Source: Marinifilum sp. N1E240
Lineage (GTDB): Bacteria > Bacteroidota > Bacteroidia > Bacteroidales > Marinifilaceae
Reading direction: 5' to 3'
Assembly (NCBI RefSeq): GCF_009295825.1
Contig: NZ_WHKF01000001.1
Span: 957,088 to 1,021,087 of the forward strand
Length of the DNA stretch: 64,000 nt
Part shown: positions 1 to 13,146 of the stretch, piece after piece
How the letters are laid out: each line of letters starts with the position of its first letter
Position numbering within the stretch: the first letter of the stretch is position 1
Notes under the pieces: model-generated
What the model saw: the letters and a program-made list of their open reading frames with translations, nothing else
Told to the model about the DNA's origin: nothing
Databases searched by the model: none
Translations under genes and position numbers: made by a program

Positions 1-527
1 ATTTGAATTGAATTGTAAATTCAACTTGAATCGATTTCTCGTGCAGAAAATCTATTGTGAATTAATAAGTCTTGCAAAATATTGATTTTAGAATGACTGT
101 TTGTTTATTTAAGCTTGATTTGAATATAACAATAATCCTTACTCAATACAAACAATTAGTAGAAATGTATTGTTAATACAAATTGATTTAATTAGAATAT
201 CGAAATGTTAACCTTGGCTAGCAAATATTCTTTTGATCTAAATGATTAAGATTAATAGTTTTTAATCTTATTTAGAATTAATTTGTTTAGTGTATTTAAT
301 TGTGTTTTGCATTTGGGTTGATTTTATTGATTATAGTTGAATCATCTGTGTTTATTGATGATTTGACTTTAATTTTTGATTTAAGAGTGAGTGATAAACA
401 TAGAGATGGCTACTTGTTAAAAAATGCAAATTGAATTGTTAAATAACTAATTCTTTCGTTAATTTACAAGACGCTTACACTTATGTTGTGTATTTTGTAT
501 AATCAAATCACTAAAAACAGATTACAA
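1..527. other. AT-rich intergenic region at left edge
   Basis: No plausible coding frame, RNA gene or clear repeat was seen. The sequence is strongly AT-rich and stop-rich on both strands. It presumably carries the promoter and 5' leader of the M16 peptidase gene that follows, but no convincing full -33/-7 promoter pair could be picked out. Confidence 0.5.
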
Positions 528-3353
528 ATGATTAAAAATTTTATTGGCAAAGTTAGTCTTTGTGGTACTTTGGTTTTGACAGCGGCAGGAATGCTATCCG
601 CTCAAAGTAACATGGATGCTAAACTTCCGATGGATCCAAATGTAAGGACCGGAAAATTAGAGAATGGTTTAACGTACTATGTGCGTCATAACGAAGAACC
701 AAAAGATCGCGCCAGCTTCTACATTGTTCAGAATGTTGGTGCTATTCTTGAGAATGACAATCAGAATGGATTGGCTCACTTTTTAGAGCATATGGCTTTT
801 AACGGAACCGAAAATTTCCCAGGAAAAGGCGTTCTGAATTATCTGGAAAAGTATGGTGTTGCTTTCGGGCGTAACATTAATGCTTATACAAATGTAGACG
901 AAACAGTTTACAACCTTAGTAATATTCCTACCTCAAACGAGAATCTATTGGATTCTGCTTTGTTGGTATTGCATGATTGGTCGAATTACCTAAGCCTTAC
1001 AGGTGAGGAAATTGATAATGAACGTGGTGTTATTCATGAAGAGTGGAGGACTCGTAGATCAGGTGGAATGCGTGCTTATTTAGAGCAAAACAAAGTAATT
1101 TATAAAGGATCAAAGTATGCGAAGCGTGATGTTATTGGTAGCCTAGATGTAATTGACAATTTTGATCACAAAGTAATTCGTGATTTTTATCACGACTGGT
1201 ATCGTACCGATCTACAGGCAATTGTTGTAGTTGGAGATGTTGATGCTGAGAAGTTTGAACAGAAGATAAAGGAAATGTTTGCTCATATTCCTGCAGTTAA
1301 GGATGCAAAGGAAAGAGTTTATTACGACGTTCCTGGAAATAAGGAGCCAATTGTTGGAATTATTACTGACCCAGAAGTTAGTAATTACAAATTTGACATC
1401 TTTTACAAGCATAAAGCGACTCCATTTCAAGAGAAAAATTTAAAATACTACCGTAATTCTATAATTGAGGATTTGTATTCAAGTATTTTGGGTGATCGCT
1501 TAAATGAATTGCTTCAGAAAGGTGACGCTCCATTTATTAATGGATGGGGAGCATACTATAACAGAGCAAGAAAAATGGATGTTTATCACAACAGTGTAAC
1601 TCTAAAAGAAGGTAATTTACTTGGAGGTACTGAGACATTCTTAAATGAAATTGAAAGAGCGAACAGACACGGAGTTGTTGCTACAGAATTGGAAAGAGCA
1701 AAAACAGAAATGTTAAGTCGTATCGAAAAACAATATAAGGATCGCAACAAGCAGCATAACGACAGATTGGTACAAGGATATAAGAGACATTATCTTGTGA
1801 ATGAGCCTGTACCAGGTATCGAGTTTGAGTTTGAAGCAATGAAGAAATTATTGCCAGGTATTTCTGCCGATGAGGTAAATGCATTTTCGAAAAAGTGGAT
1901 GACAAAAGAAAATGTAGTTATCACGTTTACTGCTCCTGAGAAGGAAGGTATTGAATTGCCAACTGAAGCACAATTGCTTTCACTGGTTGAGAAGGTGAAA
2001 AATGCTGATTTAAAGCCTTACGTAGACAAAGTAATTACTGAGCCTTTGATTGCTGAAATGCCTAAAGCTGGTGTTGTTAAAAAAGAAGCTAAGCTTTCTG
2101 ATTTTGATGCTACTGAATGGACTTTAGCTAATGGTGCAAAAGTAGTAGTTAAAAAGACTGATTTTAAAGAGAATGAAATTCGTTTGCAAGCTTTTAGTAA
2201 AGGTGGAAATTCTTTATATGGTGTTGAGGATCTTGCTTCAGCTGAAATGGCAGGTGGTTTTATTGCTAACTTTGGTTTAGGTCAGTTTGATCAAACAAGT
2301 TTACAAAAACTATTAACTGGTAAATCGGTACGTGTATCTCCATATATTGGTGAATTAACTGAAGGATTTAGCGGAAACTCTTCTGTTAAAGATTTTGAAA
2401 CCTTATTGCAGTTGGTACACATGTATTTTGTTGCTCCACGTTTCGATAAGGATGCATTTACTGCATTAAAAGGTAGATATATGGCATATGTTGCCAATAT
2501 GGGATCGGATGTGAATAAGGCGTTCAGAGATTCAGTTTCTGTAACTACTACTGATCACAATCCTCGTACGATCTTATTCAATACAGATATGATTGCTAGT
2601 TTAAATCTTGAGACCATGAAGCGTGTTTATCAGGAAAGATTTGTTGATGCTAGTGACTTTACTTTTGTATTTGTTGGTAATATCGATGCTGAAAAAGCGA
2701 AACCAATGATTGAAACTTATCTTGGTAGTATTAAGGATATCGATCGTGAAGAAACCTGGAAAGATACTGGTGTAGATTATCCTAAAAAAGATACTTATAA
2801 CCATTTTGCAAGAGAAATGGAAACTCCAAAAACAACTATTCATATCGACTTGCACGGTGATATTAAGTACTCAAGAGAGAACAGTATCATGATGGATATT
2901 GTAGCTGAATTGTTGGATAAAAGATATACTGATGTGATTCGTGAGCAAGAAGGTGGATCGTATGGCGTTGGTGTTAGAGCTTCTGTAGATAAATTGCCTC
3001 GTGAAGAGTACAATTTAATTGTTCGTTTCGATACTGATCCAGCTAAAGCTGATAAGTTAAAAGGTATTGTTTATGAAGAAATTCAAGCTCTATTTACTAA
3101 AGGAGTTAAGGAAGATGATTTAGTTGAGGCTAAGGAAAACTTCATTAAAGAATATCAGGAAAATCTTCGTAAGAATGGATATTGGATTAATGCAATCAAC
3201 CATTATTACATTTATGATGAGAGTGTACTTTCATTAGAAGATTATGAGAAGATGATCAACTCTATTACTAAAGAAAAGGTGGAGAAATTTGCTAAGAAAT
3301 ACTTCGCTAAAACTGGAAAAGTAGAGATTGTAATGTCTCCAAAAGAGAAATAG
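528..3353 (+). CDS. secreted M16 family zinc metallopeptidase (pitrilysin/insulinase-like)
   Basis: Zinc peptidase of the M16 family, probably acting on peptides in the periplasm or outer envelope. The inverted zinc motif is visible as HFLEH (H84, E87, H88 from the chosen start) in GLAHFLEHMAFNG, with the distal acidic partner expected in the NERGVIHEEW segment some 75-80 residues later. The length of about 941 residues matches the two-domain forms, an active N-terminal half and an inactive C-terminal half that carries the RxxxGGSYG-like segment (EQEGGSYGVGV). The frame is open from an ATG at 483, but the ATG at 528 puts a signal peptide (MIKNFIGKVSLCGTLVLTAAG, cleaved near LSAQ) at the N-terminus and is preferred. 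Monocistronic: a terminator follows at once. Family assignment is firm; the substrate is unknown. Confidence 0.93.
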   Translation: MIKNFIGKVSLCGTLVLTAAGMLSAQSNMDAKLPMDPNVRTGKLENGLTYYVRHNEEPKDRASFYIVQNVGAILENDNQNGLAHFLEHMAFNGTENFPGKGVLNYLEKYGVAFGRNINAYTNVDETVYNLSNIPTSNENLLDSALLVLHDWSNYLSLTGEEIDNERGVIHEEWRTRRSGGMRAYLEQNKVIYKGSKYAKRDVIGSLDVIDNFDHKVIRDFYHDWYRTDLQAIVVVGDVDAEKFEQKIKEMFAHIPAVKDAKERVYYDVPGNKEPIVGIITDPEVSNYKFDIFYKHKATPFQEKNLKYYRNSIIEDLYSSILGDRLNELLQKGDAPFINGWGAYYNRARKMDVYHNSVTLKEGNLLGGTETFLNEIERANRHGVVATELERAKTEMLSRIEKQYKDRNKQHNDRLVQGYKRHYLVNEPVPGIEFEFEAMKKLLPGISADEVNAFSKKWMTKENVVITFTAPEKEGIELPTEAQLLSLVEKVKNADLKPYVDKVITEPLIAEMPKAGVVKKEAKLSDFDATEWTLANGAKVVVKKTDFKENEIRLQAFSKGGNSLYGVEDLASAEMAGGFIANFGLGQFDQTSLQKLLTGKSVRVSPYIGELTEGFSGNSSVKDFETLLQLVHMYFVAPRFDKDAFTALKGRYMAYVANMGSDVNKAFRDSVSVTTTDHNPRTILFNTDMIASLNLETMKRVYQERFVDASDFTFVFVGNIDAEKAKPMIETYLGSIKDIDREETWKDTGVDYPKKDTYNHFAREMETPKTTIHIDLHGDIKYSRENSIMMDIVAELLDKRYTDVIREQEGGSYGVGVRASVDKLPREEYNLIVRFDTDPAKADKLKGIVYEEIQALFTKGVKEDDLVEAKENFIKEYQENLRKNGYWINAINHYYIYDESVLSLEDYEKMINSITKEKVEKFAKKYFAKTGKVEIVMSPKEK

Positions 3354-3380
3354 TATAATCCATACTAGATAATAAGTTCT

Positions 3381-3412
3381 AAAGGTCGCGCGAAGGTGCG
3401 ACCTTTTCTTTA
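3381..3412 (+). terminator. intrinsic terminator of the M16 peptidase gene
   Basis: A 9-bp perfect stem AAAGGTCGC/GCGACCTTT (3381-3389 with 3398-3406) with an 8-nt loop is followed by a T-rich tail (TTTTCTTT). It lies 28 bp after the stop codon. Confidence 0.8.
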
Positions 3413-3425
3413 GGATCTAATCTAA

Positions 3426-3476
3426 AGAGAAAAAGGCACCTTAATCATCCATTTCGGAATCGTAAAGTGCCTTTAA
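3426..3476 (-). terminator. intrinsic terminator ending the minus-strand glycosidase/peptidase series
   Basis: Inverted repeat AAAGGCAC (3432-3439) with GTGCCTTT (3467-3474), loop of 27 nt. On the minus strand the second arm runs into TTTCTCTTT. It sits about 80 bp downstream of the GH63 gene stop, back to back with the plus-strand terminator of the M16 gene. Confidence 0.7.
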
Positions 3477-3557
3477 AAACAAATCTAACTTAAAACGCGA
3501 TATCCTAAATTTGATATCTAAGGAACTATTCTTAGTTAGCAAGAATTGCTTGTTGTA

Positions 3558-5785
<2,228 letters not shown>

Positions 5786-5803
5786 CGATCTGTTACTGAT
5801 AGT

Positions 5804-8980
<3,177 letters not shown>

Positions 8981-9071
8981 TTATTTTTTTTATGAGTTGA
9001 AAAAGGATTCCGGATAAAAAATGAATGCAAGCTTCTGGAAACCCCTTTTCTCTCATTAGTGTTGGAATCGG

Positions 9072-10700
9072 TTAAGATCCTTGTTTGTTGTTTGTGTATT
9101 TAGTAATTAATGTATTCCTGATTTGCTTGTACACGTCAACAACTTTTTGCATGTTTTCGTGGCATTTTTTGGTCAGGAATTCTTTTGCCTTTTTTGGGCT
9201 TTTATCGTAAAGTGCTTTTGCTTGCTTGTCGTTTTCTTCAATTTGCTGAAAGAAATCATTTTGAAGAGGTTCTCTCATTTTAAATAAATCTTCAATGGCA
9301 TCTTGCCAACGTAAGTAGAGAAGATTATCTACAAAATCAATTGCCCAACGTGCCGATCGAGGATCATATTGATTGGGATCATAAATTTTGTAAGATTCAT
9401 GTATTTCTTGTGTTCCACAGTAAATAGGAATGTATGGCGATGTGTACTGATTATCTTGAAATACCCAGTAAATTCCACCAATTGGATCAGGTAACCACGA
9501 TCTCAACTGACAAATCATTCCATAATTCCCCTTGGATACATTTCTTCGATTGGTGATATCCAATAATTCTCTCATTGCCTTGGTTGGGAATGGGGTGGTC
9601 ATTGGGCTTTTTACCAGCTTACCTTCTTTGTTTGGAACATACCAATCAGGATCGGATGTTTTGTCGTAAATGGTACCTTCAAAAGTTGATCGCTGGAAAG
9701 CCATAATATCCTTGACAGATATCTTTTTCTCTGGCTTTACAGAGAACGGATACATAGAAATATCTTCAACATATTGATGATAGGCATCTTGTCCTTTAAA
9801 AGGATCACTTAATTTTCTATTGGGCCATTCCTTTAGATTTGGAGCAAATTGTGAATAGAACAGCCAGAATCTGCCACTTGACCATTCGCGTAGCGTTGGA
9901 CTGTATGCTTCTTGCCAAATAAAAGGTTTGCCTGATTTAGGATTGTACCAACCCTTATCAATAGCAATTTGTTGATAATTTTTTGAAGCCATGAACCATT
10001 CAGGTTGGCTCAAATCAATTTCTTTAATGATACTCCAGTTAGGAACGATAGCAATGTGATCGTCTGGGACACGTTGTGCAGCCCAAATGGCACCTGACTT
10101 ACCTGAATTTGGTTCCCAATCTTTTCCAACAGCAACAATTTCCAAAACCCAAACTTCGTTAGGATCCGCAATACACAGTGCTTCTGATTCAGGCCCACAA
10201 GACGGAAGGAAGCCATATTCTTCCATTAAGGATGTAATTAGTTTAATGGCTTCGCGAGCAGTTTTGCAGCGCTGTAAGGCAAAGATTTGAGCTTGCTCCA
10301 CAGTCATGATCTGTTTGCCACTCTCGCGATCAACCTGTAGTTCTTTTCGTTGGCTCAATGTACTTTCTGCGATAGCCAATTGAAACTCATTCATGTGTGA
10401 ATAGGCTGAGTGGAAATAGGTAAATGTCTGCTGCACTTGTGGAATGTAGCCAAGGATTTCACCATATTCATCTAAATCTCCATTAATTTCCTGTAATCCA
10501 TAATAGACAGCAGCTTTTGATCCTGCGGGAAACTTTTTACCATGAACTACTCGAATACGAGTATCATTTCCACCATATGTGTGAGAGGTTATAACTGAAC
10601 CATCAACAGTTGCTTTCTTACCTGCAACAATATCAGTACAAGCATAACTTTTGGGTAAAAGCATGCAGGCAAGTACTGTAAGTATGAATAGTTTTTTCAT
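9072..10700 (-). CDS. secreted C69 family dipeptidase
   Basis: N-terminal-nucleophile dipeptidase of family C69 (PepD-like). After a signal-like segment (MKKLFILTVLACMLLPKSYA) the conserved start of the mature enzyme follows: C21-T-D-I-V-A-G-K, with Cys21 as the self-exposed nucleophile, then DGSVITSHTYGG. Length (542 residues) suits the Bacteroidota members of the family. Such enzymes split dipeptides of broad specificity. It lies 81 bp after the S37 peptidase gene and 118 bp before the GH2 gene. Its product would take over dipeptides released by the other exopeptidases of this cluster. Family is confident; substrate preference is inference. Confidence 0.9.
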   Translation of the reverse strand: MKKLFILTVLACMLLPKSYACTDIVAGKKATVDGSVITSHTYGGNDTRIRVVHGKKFPAGSKAAVYYGLQEINGDLDEYGEILGYIPQVQQTFTYFHSAYSHMNEFQLAIAESTLSQRKELQVDRESGKQIMTVEQAQIFALQRCKTAREAIKLITSLMEEYGFLPSCGPESEALCIADPNEVWVLEIVAVGKDWEPNSGKSGAIWAAQRVPDDHIAIVPNWSIIKEIDLSQPEWFMASKNYQQIAIDKGWYNPKSGKPFIWQEAYSPTLREWSSGRFWLFYSQFAPNLKEWPNRKLSDPFKGQDAYHQYVEDISMYPFSVKPEKKISVKDIMAFQRSTFEGTIYDKTSDPDWYVPNKEGKLVKSPMTTPFPTKAMRELLDITNRRNVSKGNYGMICQLRSWLPDPIGGIYWVFQDNQYTSPYIPIYCGTQEIHESYKIYDPNQYDPRSARWAIDFVDNLLYLRWQDAIEDLFKMREPLQNDFFQQIEENDKQAKALYDKSPKKAKEFLTKKCHENMQKVVDVYKQIRNTLITKYTNNKQGS

Positions 10701-10720
10701 GATTTTATATTTTTACCTTA

Positions 10721-10760
10721 TCCTCTAACTCCTTCTCATCAAGGAGAGGGAGTTAGAGGA
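10721..10760. repeat. 12-bp perfect hairpin between S37 and C69 peptidase genes
   Basis: TCCTCTAACTCC (10721-10732) and GGAGTTAGAGGA (10749-10760) form a perfect 12-bp stem. The first arm can also pair in a competing fold: CTCCTT with AAGGAG inside the loop. There is no T-tract on either side, so a terminator is unlikely; an intergenic repeat or mRNA-processing hairpin is more probable. Confidence 0.55.
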
Positions 10761-10781
10761 TGAGGTCTTAATTGTTCATTA

Positions 10782-12080
10782 TTAATTCTCGATTGGCAAT
10801 TCCAACCACTCCTCCAATGTTTTGATGATCTCATTTCTCATCTCAGCAGGAAAGTGTCTAATTCTGGTGCCATGTGCTCCTTCAGGATTCACGAACTTTT
10901 TGCAATTAGTATTTTCTTTCAGGTTAACAGCAGTTGCCGACCAGGTGTCCCATTCTCCATAAATGAAAAGTATTTTTTCGGCATCAGATTGCAACCAGGT
11001 ATTCACTTTTTGCATTGATTCCGGATTGAATTCTCTGATTGGATCATTTGGAAATACATGATCAAAAGTCAAATCCTTATTGTAGCTAATGTATTGCTTG
11101 AAAGGCTTAACTTCGTAGCTGTACATTCCAATTTCAGTAAGTGCCTGATGGTAGAAAGCCAAACTTGGTTTTAAACTGATTTCATCGAAGAAATCCATGC
11201 CAGAAACTCGTTTTAAGTGATTGAATAAATCTTCAGGATTCGCATTGGTAGAAGGAATATCTTTGCATTTAATGCCTCCCCATTGCCAGAATGCAAAAGA
11301 ATACTCCAAAATGCTTAAATCAAGTGCTTTTTCCAATCCCATCGAGAAGGAATATCCCTTTTCTTCGGCATGAGATTTAGCTAATGGAAGAAGTTCTTTT
11401 TTATTTTTAAAGCACGCCAATTGAAATTCATAAATTTTATCTCTACACTCTTTACTACCTACCGTAGCCAAATGCTGGTGTATTCTTTTATCTTCACGAG
11501 CGAAATTAAGAGGTGCTACGTAGGGAACACTTACATCTACATCATTTGGATAAAAGTATCGATGATACATGGTAGTTTGTCCACCTTTACTAATACCGGT
11601 TGTAATCCATTTGTTTTTATAGATTTTTTTCAATGCCTGAATTACTACATGTTGATCAGCGGCAGCTTGTTTGATGTTCAAATATTGCCAATCCAAACTA
11701 TCTGGCATAGAATTTTTAAAGTATCTGTGCTCAATAGTTAACTGATTTGCATTTAGAAGTTTACTTAGTTCACCTGCTTTTTCTGTCCAGATATTATATC
11801 CCTGAATTTCTACAACCATTGGTTTTTCGATGGCATAATGCCCAAGCAGAACTCTTTGTTTAAAAGTTCCAGCTTCTGGATTTTCATGATCTAAAGGTTG
11901 AGTGAAATACAATTCGTAGTATTCAGAATATGTTGTGTCTCCTGTTATTTTTTCAACACTAACATTTGGAAGCGCCCTTAAACTTTCTTCCAGATTTAAT
12001 GGTTTTGTCTGAAAACAGGATGACAGACCTATGGTCAGAATAAAAAGGAGGCTGTAAAAATTGATAGTTAGTTTGTTCAT
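10782..12080 (-). CDS. S37 family (PS-10) tripeptidyl aminopeptidase lipoprotein
   Basis: Serine exopeptidase of family S37, whose Streptomyces prototype removes N-terminal tripeptides, preferring proline in the S1 pocket (family knowledge). The nucleophile Ser164 sits in ITTGISKGGQT. Other family marks are the EHRYF segment, WQYLNIKQAAAD and the late FIYGEWDTW, which supplies the catalytic Asp. The final His is probably in the EGAHGTRI stretch. The N-terminus is a lipoprotein signal (LTIGLSSC, Cys22). It starts 15 bp after the stop of the hydroxyproline dehydratase gene, so they are probably cotranscribed. It would act outside the cytoplasmic membrane, feeding tripeptides and shortened peptides to the pathway. 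Confidence 0.85.
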   Translation of the reverse strand: MNKLTINFYSLLFILTIGLSSCFQTKPLNLEESLRALPNVSVEKITGDTTYSEYYELYFTQPLDHENPEAGTFKQRVLLGHYAIEKPMVVEIQGYNIWTEKAGELSKLLNANQLTIEHRYFKNSMPDSLDWQYLNIKQAAADQHVVIQALKKIYKNKWITTGISKGGQTTMYHRYFYPNDVDVSVPYVAPLNFAREDKRIHQHLATVGSKECRDKIYEFQLACFKNKKELLPLAKSHAEEKGYSFSMGLEKALDLSILEYSFAFWQWGGIKCKDIPSTNANPEDLFNHLKRVSGMDFFDEISLKPSLAFYHQALTEIGMYSYEVKPFKQYISYNKDLTFDHVFPNDPIREFNPESMQKVNTWLQSDAEKILFIYGEWDTWSATAVNLKENTNCKKFVNPEGAHGTRIRHFPAEMRNEIIKTLEEWLELPIEN

Positions 12081-12095
12081 AATTAGGTTTTGTTT

Positions 12096-13136
12096 TTATC
12101 TGAAAATAAATCCATTTTTTAATGGATCTTTTGGATCGAAATAGAATTCATTTTGTCCGGTGATTGAGGCAGTTCCACTCACTTCAGGTATGATTGCATC
12201 AATACCTTCGTAGTTGCATGTTTCAGCAACTTTTACACTCATTGTAGAACCTAAAATACTTTCAATGATTATTTTTTCATTTAACTGCAACTCACCTTTC
12301 CCAAAATGGATGGCAGCTCTTCCACTTACACCGGAACCAGTAGCAGAACGATCTACTTCACCTTCAGCAAAAATGCAGACGTTGCGTGAATGATGAGTTG
12401 AATCTTTGGCTTTGCCAATAAAGATTGTACCATAAAGGAAACTCAAATCGTCTTCAAGCGGATGTTTTATTTCAAATTGATCCATTACGGCAGACTTTAT
12501 TTTTCTACCGTAGTCAATCAGTTTATTGTAATCAGTTTCGTCCAATTTTAATTCCAAATCTTCGGCTTGTACATAAGCGTAGAATGCTCCACCATATCCC
12601 AAGTCAAATTTTACTTTTCCAATTTCAGGAACATCAACAACTTGATCTTTTAAAGACATAAAAGATGGAACATTTTTAAAGGATACTTTCTCCACCTTAC
12701 CATTTTTACGGAATGCCTTACAGGTAATTCTTCCTGGAGGTGCATCAATTCTGATGATTGGATTTTCTTCATCTAGAACAATCATTCCGGTATCCAGAAC
12801 AAGGGTAACCAAAGCTATCATTGCATGTCCACACATGGTGCTATAGCCTTCGTTGTGAAGGAAAAAGGTGCCAAAATCACCATCTTCGGTGGTGGGTTCT
12901 GTAATAATAGCACCATACATATCGGCATGACCACGAGGTTCCCACATGGTTCCAGTTCTTATATAATCGAATTTATCTCTAAAATACTTTCTTTTTTCAA
13001 GAATGGTATTGCCTTTAATTTCAGGAAGCCCACTGGTAAAAACACGTAATGGTTCACCTCCTGTATGAAGTTCAATCGTTTTGATTTTTAACCAATCCTT
13101 TGGAGCTTGCCAGTTCCAATTATCTGTAATTTTCAT
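12096..13136 (-). CDS. trans-3-hydroxy-L-proline dehydratase (proline racemase superfamily)
   Basis: Proline racemase fold. The superfamily uses two catalytic residues. Here the first is Cys102 in STMCGHAMIAL, while the second position, usually Cys in DRSPCGTG of racemases and epimerases, is Thr266 in DRSATGSGVSGR. A Cys/Thr pair is the signature of trans-3-hydroxy-L-proline dehydratase (EC 4.2.1.77), which makes delta-1-pyrroline-2-carboxylate; human L3HYPDH uses Cys104/Thr273. No signal peptide: cytosolic. The frame opens at 13175, but the ATG at 13136 gives MKITDNWNW, avoids overlap with the upstream gene and leaves a 10-bp gap, so it is chosen. It lies in an operon with the reductase that should use its product. 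A proline racemase or 4-hydroxyproline epimerase is much less likely given Thr266. Confidence 0.88.
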   Translation of the reverse strand: MKITDNWNWQAPKDWLKIKTIELHTGGEPLRVFTSGLPEIKGNTILEKRKYFRDKFDYIRTGTMWEPRGHADMYGAIITEPTTEDGDFGTFFLHNEGYSTMCGHAMIALVTLVLDTGMIVLDEENPIIRIDAPPGRITCKAFRKNGKVEKVSFKNVPSFMSLKDQVVDVPEIGKVKFDLGYGGAFYAYVQAEDLELKLDETDYNKLIDYGRKIKSAVMDQFEIKHPLEDDLSFLYGTIFIGKAKDSTHHSRNVCIFAEGEVDRSATGSGVSGRAAIHFGKGELQLNEKIIIESILGSTMSVKVAETCNYEGIDAIIPEVSGTASITGQNEFYFDPKDPLKNGFIFR

Positions 13137-13146
13137 AGCTAATAGA

